Source: Arenicola marina
Lineage: Eukaryota > Annelida > Polychaeta > Arenicolidae
Assembly (NCBI GenBank): GCA_964019135.1
Contig: OZ025248.1
Location: forward strand, 45,377,670-45,441,669
Reading direction: 5' to 3'
DNA: 64,000 nt
Shown piece after piece: positions 56,601-63,353 of the stretch (the first letter of the stretch is position 1; every line of letters starts with the position of its first letter). The position numbers were made by a program, and so were the translations under genes. Under the pieces are notes generated by a model. That model had not been told where the DNA came from. It did not search any database and was given only the letters and a program-made list of their open reading frames with translations.

Positions 56601-59600
56601 TCAGTAGCTGAGGGTATAGGGCCACCTCTAGAGACAACTACTTGTCGGTGTCTACGTCAGTAGCTGAGGGTATAGGGCCACCTCTAGAGACAACTACTTG
56701 TCGGTGTCCACGTCAGTAGCTGAGGGTATAGGGCCACTTCTAGAGACAACTACTTGTCGGTGTCCACGTCAGTAGCTGAGGGTATAGGGCCACCTCTAGA
56801 GACAACTACTTGTCGGTGTCCACGTCAGTAGCTGAGGGTATAGGGCCACCTCTAGAGACAACTACTTGTCGGTGTCCACGTCAGTAGCTGAGGGTAGAGG
56901 GCCACCTCTAGAGACAACTACCTGTCGGTGTCCACGTCAGTAGCTGAGGGTATAGGGCCACCTCTAGAGACAACTACTTGTCGGTGTCTACGTCAGTAGC
57001 TGAGGGTATAGGGCCACCTCTAGAGACAACTACTTGTCGGTGTCCACGTCAGTAGCTGAGGGTATAGGGCCACTTCTAGAGACAACTACTTGTCGGTGTC
57101 CACGTCAGTAGCTGAGGGTATAGGGCCACCTCTAGAGACAACTACCTGTCGGTGTCCACGTCAGTAGCTGAGGGTATAGGGCCACCTCTAGAGACAACTA
57201 CTTGTCGGTGTCTACGTCAGTAGCTGAGGGTATAGGGCCACCTCTAGAGACAACTATTTGTCGGTGTCCTCGTCAGTAGCTGAGGGTATAGGGCCACCTC
57301 TAGAGACAACTACCTGTTGGTGTCCACGTCAGTAGCTGAGGGTATAGGGCCACCTCTAGAGACAACTACTCATAGAGATTATATGATAACCTAGAAAGTA
57401 TGCTCAGAAAGTTGTTATTTGGAAACAAGACCGATACGTTCTGCATAACCTTAATCGCTTAATATTCCTTGCGTTGTAGAGATGGAACAACTGACGTTAC
57501 AAGAACTTTCCATTTCGGTGATCCCGATGACGATGAAATGGTAAATCCAATCAATATACCCGCTAAGTAAATAACCCATTGATATCACTGAACTACTTAC
57601 AATAAAGAGGGAATATGGTCTATATTGATCTAAAGAAAACGGATTTAGGAATTATTATCAGCAAGCATGCGACGTAATATCAATGGTGAATTCAGGCATC
57701 TTGACCGGGCAGAATATTGAAAGGGAGGGGTTGGGGGGGGGGGGTGGGGGCTTACACCGTGCAGATTTACTGGATCACTCACACGAAATGTAGCTGGAAT
57801 TGACCTTCAAGTGACCTTTTCCTTGCAGGAAGCGTACACTCGTGTCCTTCTAGCAGTGATTGACTTAGCTACCACAGTGTGGCCGGAGGGGTGGAAAGGT
57901 GAGATCTGCGGCGGTGTTTGCCATTTGTAATAATCTCTGCAGTACATAACGCAGAGGCAAATATATGATGCATGTCTCGTACCGGCCAAGAATGACATGA
58001 AGTAGAAAGAGCAAAGCTTAATTGGGTGTCGGGCTAGGTATACCGTTAAAGGTGTAATGCTCATAGGGTTAAGGCACGAGCGGGCTCATTGACTTCTTTT
58101 CCTGCGCCCGACGACTATAAAGAAATGTTTGTATTATAGACAGAACATATATTAAATTGTGTTTAAATGTTAAAGTATATATATATTGGATTAGATTGTA
58201 TTCTAGATTCGACCATATATTGTCATTTATATGGTACATGTTCCATTTCATTTACTAAATATAATTGAGCACAGTGATTTAAAGTCATGAAACAGTTAAT
58301 AAGGAAAATGACGAATTACTGAAAATATCCCTATTATATATATAGAAGGATCATTACATGTTGGCTATGTTAGATTTTGTTGAGGATATATGTCAAAAAT
58401 AACATCATTAAGGATCATATATCTTAGAATTCAATGGCCAGTTAAACTGATGGCAGTGGATATTTGTGTCGATGTCCCGCTATATTGGTGTGTGACCCCA
58501 CGTACCTGACAGGAAGTGACATCGACGCCCGCACGAGGACACCCATTTGGCAGAATGGCTGGGACTTCAACCACGGCACGGGACACGGCATTGGGTTCTT
58601 CCTCAACGTCCACGAGGGTAAGAAATGGCGGCCAGCAGCTCGCATTGTGTCTTCTGTTTATGTGGGGTGTCTCACATGTTTTATCAGTTCGTCGGGTTCT
58701 TTCTCAACGTCCACGAGGGTAAGCAAAAGGAAGCCAGCAGCTCGCATTGTGTCTTCTGTCTATGTGGGATGTTTAGCGATTATAGCGATAGCGATACAAT
58801 GGTAAATCGGTTTTGATGGCGAAATAACCGCCAGTTGTTTTTCAATATAAATTTTACTTAACTTTAATTTACTTGACTTTCGGAAAGGTCCGAAATAGAA
58901 CTGTCGGTAACTCTGGTTGTAAACATGGGACATGTCGCGCTGGTAGTGATCATGTGTTGAACGATGTCATTCCAGTGTATATGTTTCACACCTATGATGA
59001 TTCTTCTCATGTAATAGCCGCACATCATCACGACGCCCTTCACCATTGGCTACATCGGTGTCCGACTGTGTTTTTTATTGTCCATTGATACAGGTGGAAA
59101 GGAGACGCAAGATGCTGCGAATGTATAATGACATGAAAATGGCAGCCATTGTGGCAGTTCGTCATGAACACGTTTTTGGGTTTTTTCGCAGCTAATCATC
59201 AACTGAATGTCGTTGCTATGGCGCTCAATGAAATATGGAACTACCGTCACACAAAAAAAAACTCACTATTATATTTAGGTCCCGGGAGAATCTCAGTTTC
59301 CTCGAGGCGCTCTCCGTCAGAAGCAGCTCTCATGCCTGGCATGATGTTTTCCGACGGTAGGAAGGATATCTCTAGTGCTGCTCCCGTGGAGCCACCTATC
59401 GAATGCACTATGTACCACAATGCGCCATATGTACTCCGCTATATGTACCCGTATTCCAGCATTGGGCCGCGCGTTGTGTATAATCCAGCATTGTGGCTCA
59501 CTCTAGATGTTTATCTGCATGAACAGGCGCATATCCCACTGTCCTGATGCTCAAAAAATCAATCAATTAATATAAATTGATATGATTGAGATAGCATGGC

Positions 59601-59621
59601 ATGTATGCACCGCAACCTGTG

Positions 59622-59660
<39 letters not shown>

Positions 59661-62600
59661 TGCAACGAACTCAGGCTACTTACTATACCGTACATGGTTT
59701 ACACCCTGAACCACAACGTAGTGACGGGCTGTCTCGTGGACCCCTTCCTCCGTCGGGACACTGTTACTAACACGTCTAACACCCACCACTGATATTTGCA
59801 TTGCAGACGGCTCTACTAATGTCAACATATGTCAATATGTTTATTTTCATCTGCATGAGAATATATGTATACGCCGCCATTTTTGTTCACGGATGTCTCA
59901 TAATCGACCAATGTCCAATGTATATGCACTAATGCTTCTTCCATTACTAAACAATGTATCTGGTCTATTACTAATGCTTGTCAGGTCCTGGTCGCATCAA
60001 TATTGGTTACAATCCGGCCCATGAGCCTCTGTACCCGACACAGTTCTACTCTGACGGTAAGTGATAAGGTGTTGATACGTAAATAGTGTGGTTAAATAAG
60101 TAACTAGGGTGTGAGAAGAACAGAGGACCGAGCGTGGTGGTAGACCACGTGCCAGGTCTACAAACGTTCCGACCTATTTTAATGTTTCCCGTAGATTTAA
60201 ACACTGGGCAGCTGACGAAAATGTTTGCGCGATTCTGTGTGTTCGCGAATGGAAACTATCTTCTTTTCTGACAGGCATATTATGTCAAATGATATTACAT
60301 CTTTGGCACTTGACTAGCTGCTTGTCACGTTGTAGACACGTGACCAATCACTTTTGGTCTAAACAAAAAGTTCTGTAAAATGGGGGGACAACCGAATCAT
60401 TCTAAAGTTAAAGTGTGACCATGATATATAAGTTGTCGGCCTTTAAACTTAAAGACATAACGGACATAACACATCCTAACCCGCGAATCACTTTAGTCAC
60501 ATCGAAATTAAGCAACGGACCTTCACTTCCTGCTAACAACTACTTTTTTCATAATTTAAGAATTCACATCAGAGGTTGAAGACAATGAGATGCCAGCTTA
60601 ATGAAAAAAAATCGACTTGAGATAATGAAATAAAAAGTTAGGTAAACAAAATATACAGATACTACAAATAGACACTACTTGGTATGAAGTGAAATACGAT
60701 TATCTGATTGAATTTCAATGAGGGATTTCACTACAGCTAGTGCGCAGGTTGGCGCCAGTGCCCCCAGGCACGCCCTCAGACAAGCGGGGTTGGCGCCAGT
60801 GCCCCCAGGCACGCCCTTAGACAAGCGGGTTTGGCGCCAGTGCCCCCAGGCACGCCCTTAGACAAGCGGGGTTGGCGCCAGTGCCCCCAGGCACGCCCTT
60901 AGACAAGCGGGTTTGGCGCCAGTGCCCTCAGGCACGCCCTTAGACAAGCGGGTGGGCGCCAGTGCCCCCAGGCACGCCCTTAGACAAGCGGGTTGGCGCC
61001 AGTGCCCCCAGGCACGCCCTTAGACAAGCGGGGTTGGCGCCAGTGCCCCCAGGCACGCCCTTAGACAAGCGGGTTTGGCGCCAGTGCCCCCAGGCACGCC
61101 CTTAGACAAGCGGGTTGGCGCCAGTGCCCCCAGGCACGCCCTTAGACAAGCGGGTTTGGCACCAGTGCCCCCAGGCACGCCCTTGGACAAGCGGGGTTGG
61201 CGCCAGTGCCCCCAGGCACGCCCTTAGACAAGCGGGTTTGGCGCCAGTGCCCCCAGGCACGCCCTTAGACAAGCGGGTTTGTCCGGGGGCACTTTTGCCA
61301 AGTACGTAAGTTGCTCTGATAGGAGTAAGGCCCATGTTACAGGTGTATTGAACAAAATTACACAAGCTACGCTACTGATATCCGTAACAAGGTTACAACA
61401 ACCCGTGGCAGAGTTAGGGCCCCTGAGGGGGGGTAGCCATGTCGCGTGTCGATTTTAAGAAAAAGGTCCATGTCGCGTGTCGAATTTAAGAAAAGGTCCA
61501 TGTCGCGTGTCGCTAAGTCTTATGTTGCATGTCGATTCTAAGACAACCCCAATGTCGCGTTGTCGATTTTAAAAATTGCCGTGTCGCCGTGTCGAAAAAG
61601 CCCTATGGGGCCCTAGAGTTGTCTTTTGCACCATTACTAACCATAGCACCCCATGCTTGCAGGGAAATGCTTCATCAGTAAATGTCTTAATTTGCTTGTA
61701 TGACTAACATGGCAGTTTTCTTATATAAATGTATTTGTAAATGTTACAATAGTGATCTGTAAAAGGAGTGACGCTCAACGCTACGAGCAGTCATATATCG
61801 ATCCAAATATTATATCATCAGACAGCCGTCTCTGTTGTATTAGGTCCAATCCATGGTACTGCCAGTCTTCAAGTTTTAACTTACGTATTGAGAACCGATT
61901 GAAACTAATTAAGTGACGGCCAGCATGGGCGTGTCCAGCGGGGGGGGGGGGGCACAGGGTGCACGTGCCCCCCATTTCAAGTCCTAAAGTATATGTGTGC
62001 CCCCCCTCCCCCCCCGGTCGTCAACAAATTAATGGACCCGGGGCGCAAGATTTTAGTGTGCCCTCCCCACCCCGGTGGTACATTTTTTTATTGTTTTCAG
62101 AACCCGGATTCTATCTGGACAACCACTTCGGTGTGCGTCTGGAGACGATTGTGGAAGTTGTGGTGGCTGATGTGCCTGTAAGTTGGTAACTAAATATTGC
62201 AGAACATTTTAGTCAAGTCAGGTATATATGTAAGCTTACATTGCATTTAACTTTTCATTTTATTTTCCTACTTGTGACCACAGAATACAGGGGGTCATGG
62301 CCGTAGCTAGGGGCTTGAGCAAGTGTACGAAGCTGCTGCACATGAACTGAAAGCAAAATACTCCCGCCTTGCACTACCGGCACAGCCCGATGCGTAGCCC
62401 AAAGGCTGGCTACGGCCCTGGGGGTGCATCGGAAGCTACATTATGTGGCATATGAACATTTTGTAGGAGAGTTCTACAGCTCCCGAGTTACACCTCTAGC
62501 GCGGCTGTAAGGGGCGAGTGTGGGAGACATCCAATTAGAGTAGTATGTGCAGAAAGATTATTGAAATACTGGTGCAAACTTATATACATGGATGAATACC

Positions 62601-63319
62601 TAGACTACCCAGAGCCTCTTATATCATGATTTACAACCTTGATAGAGTCGGCAGATCGACTTGGGCTACACATGTTAGAGATATATTGTTTAAGTTAGGA
62701 TTTGGTATTTGTTGGATATCTCAAGATGTTGGAAATGTAAATGTCTTCATGAATGAAGTAAAAGAGGTTAAGAGACACTTCCAAACAAGAATGGCAATCT
62801 GATATGGATAGCTCCAGCAAACTTAGAAGACTAGCTCAATTGAAGTCTTTACTAGAGCTATAGTTATATTTGGGGTGTGTAAGTCACAGAAGGGCACTAG
62901 CCAGGTTGAGGTGCTCGGCTCATAGCTTAGAAATTAAAAGGGGTAGGCATTGTAATATAGAGCCACAACATAGGTATTGCAAATTTTGTTTCAAACATGG
63001 GGAATATCTTGTGGAAGACGAATATCATTTTACTCTGGTGTGTCTATTATATACCTTAAGTCGGGATAACAGACTGCCAAAAGTATATACACGGTACCAC
63101 TCTTCCGAAAATGTTAATACTCTTTAGTAGTAAAAACGACAACGTTGTTATGACTTTAGCCAGTTTTGTTTACGAAGCATTCAACACAAGTCATTTTCAG
63201 CATCGCTGTAGCTGATATATATTTGTATATATTTGTATTTGCACGTTATCTATATGAATTTTGAACCGAAATTATACATATGTACCATGGGCGTTGTGCT
63301 AATGTACTTAATAAACATT

Positions 63320-63353
<34 letters not shown>

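Noticed and set aside
3121-57370. CRISPR array
   Set aside because: Units are contiguous with no unique spacers, lengths are minisatellite-like, and the DNA is clearly animal.
58464-58805. 113-codon frame through exon 18 into the intron
   Set aside because: It is exon 18 read through its donor; the family homology ends exactly at the GTAAGA donor.
59149-59547. 132-codon frame covering exon 19a
   Set aside because: Only 59279-59356 matches the peptidase; the rest is flanking intron that stays open by chance.
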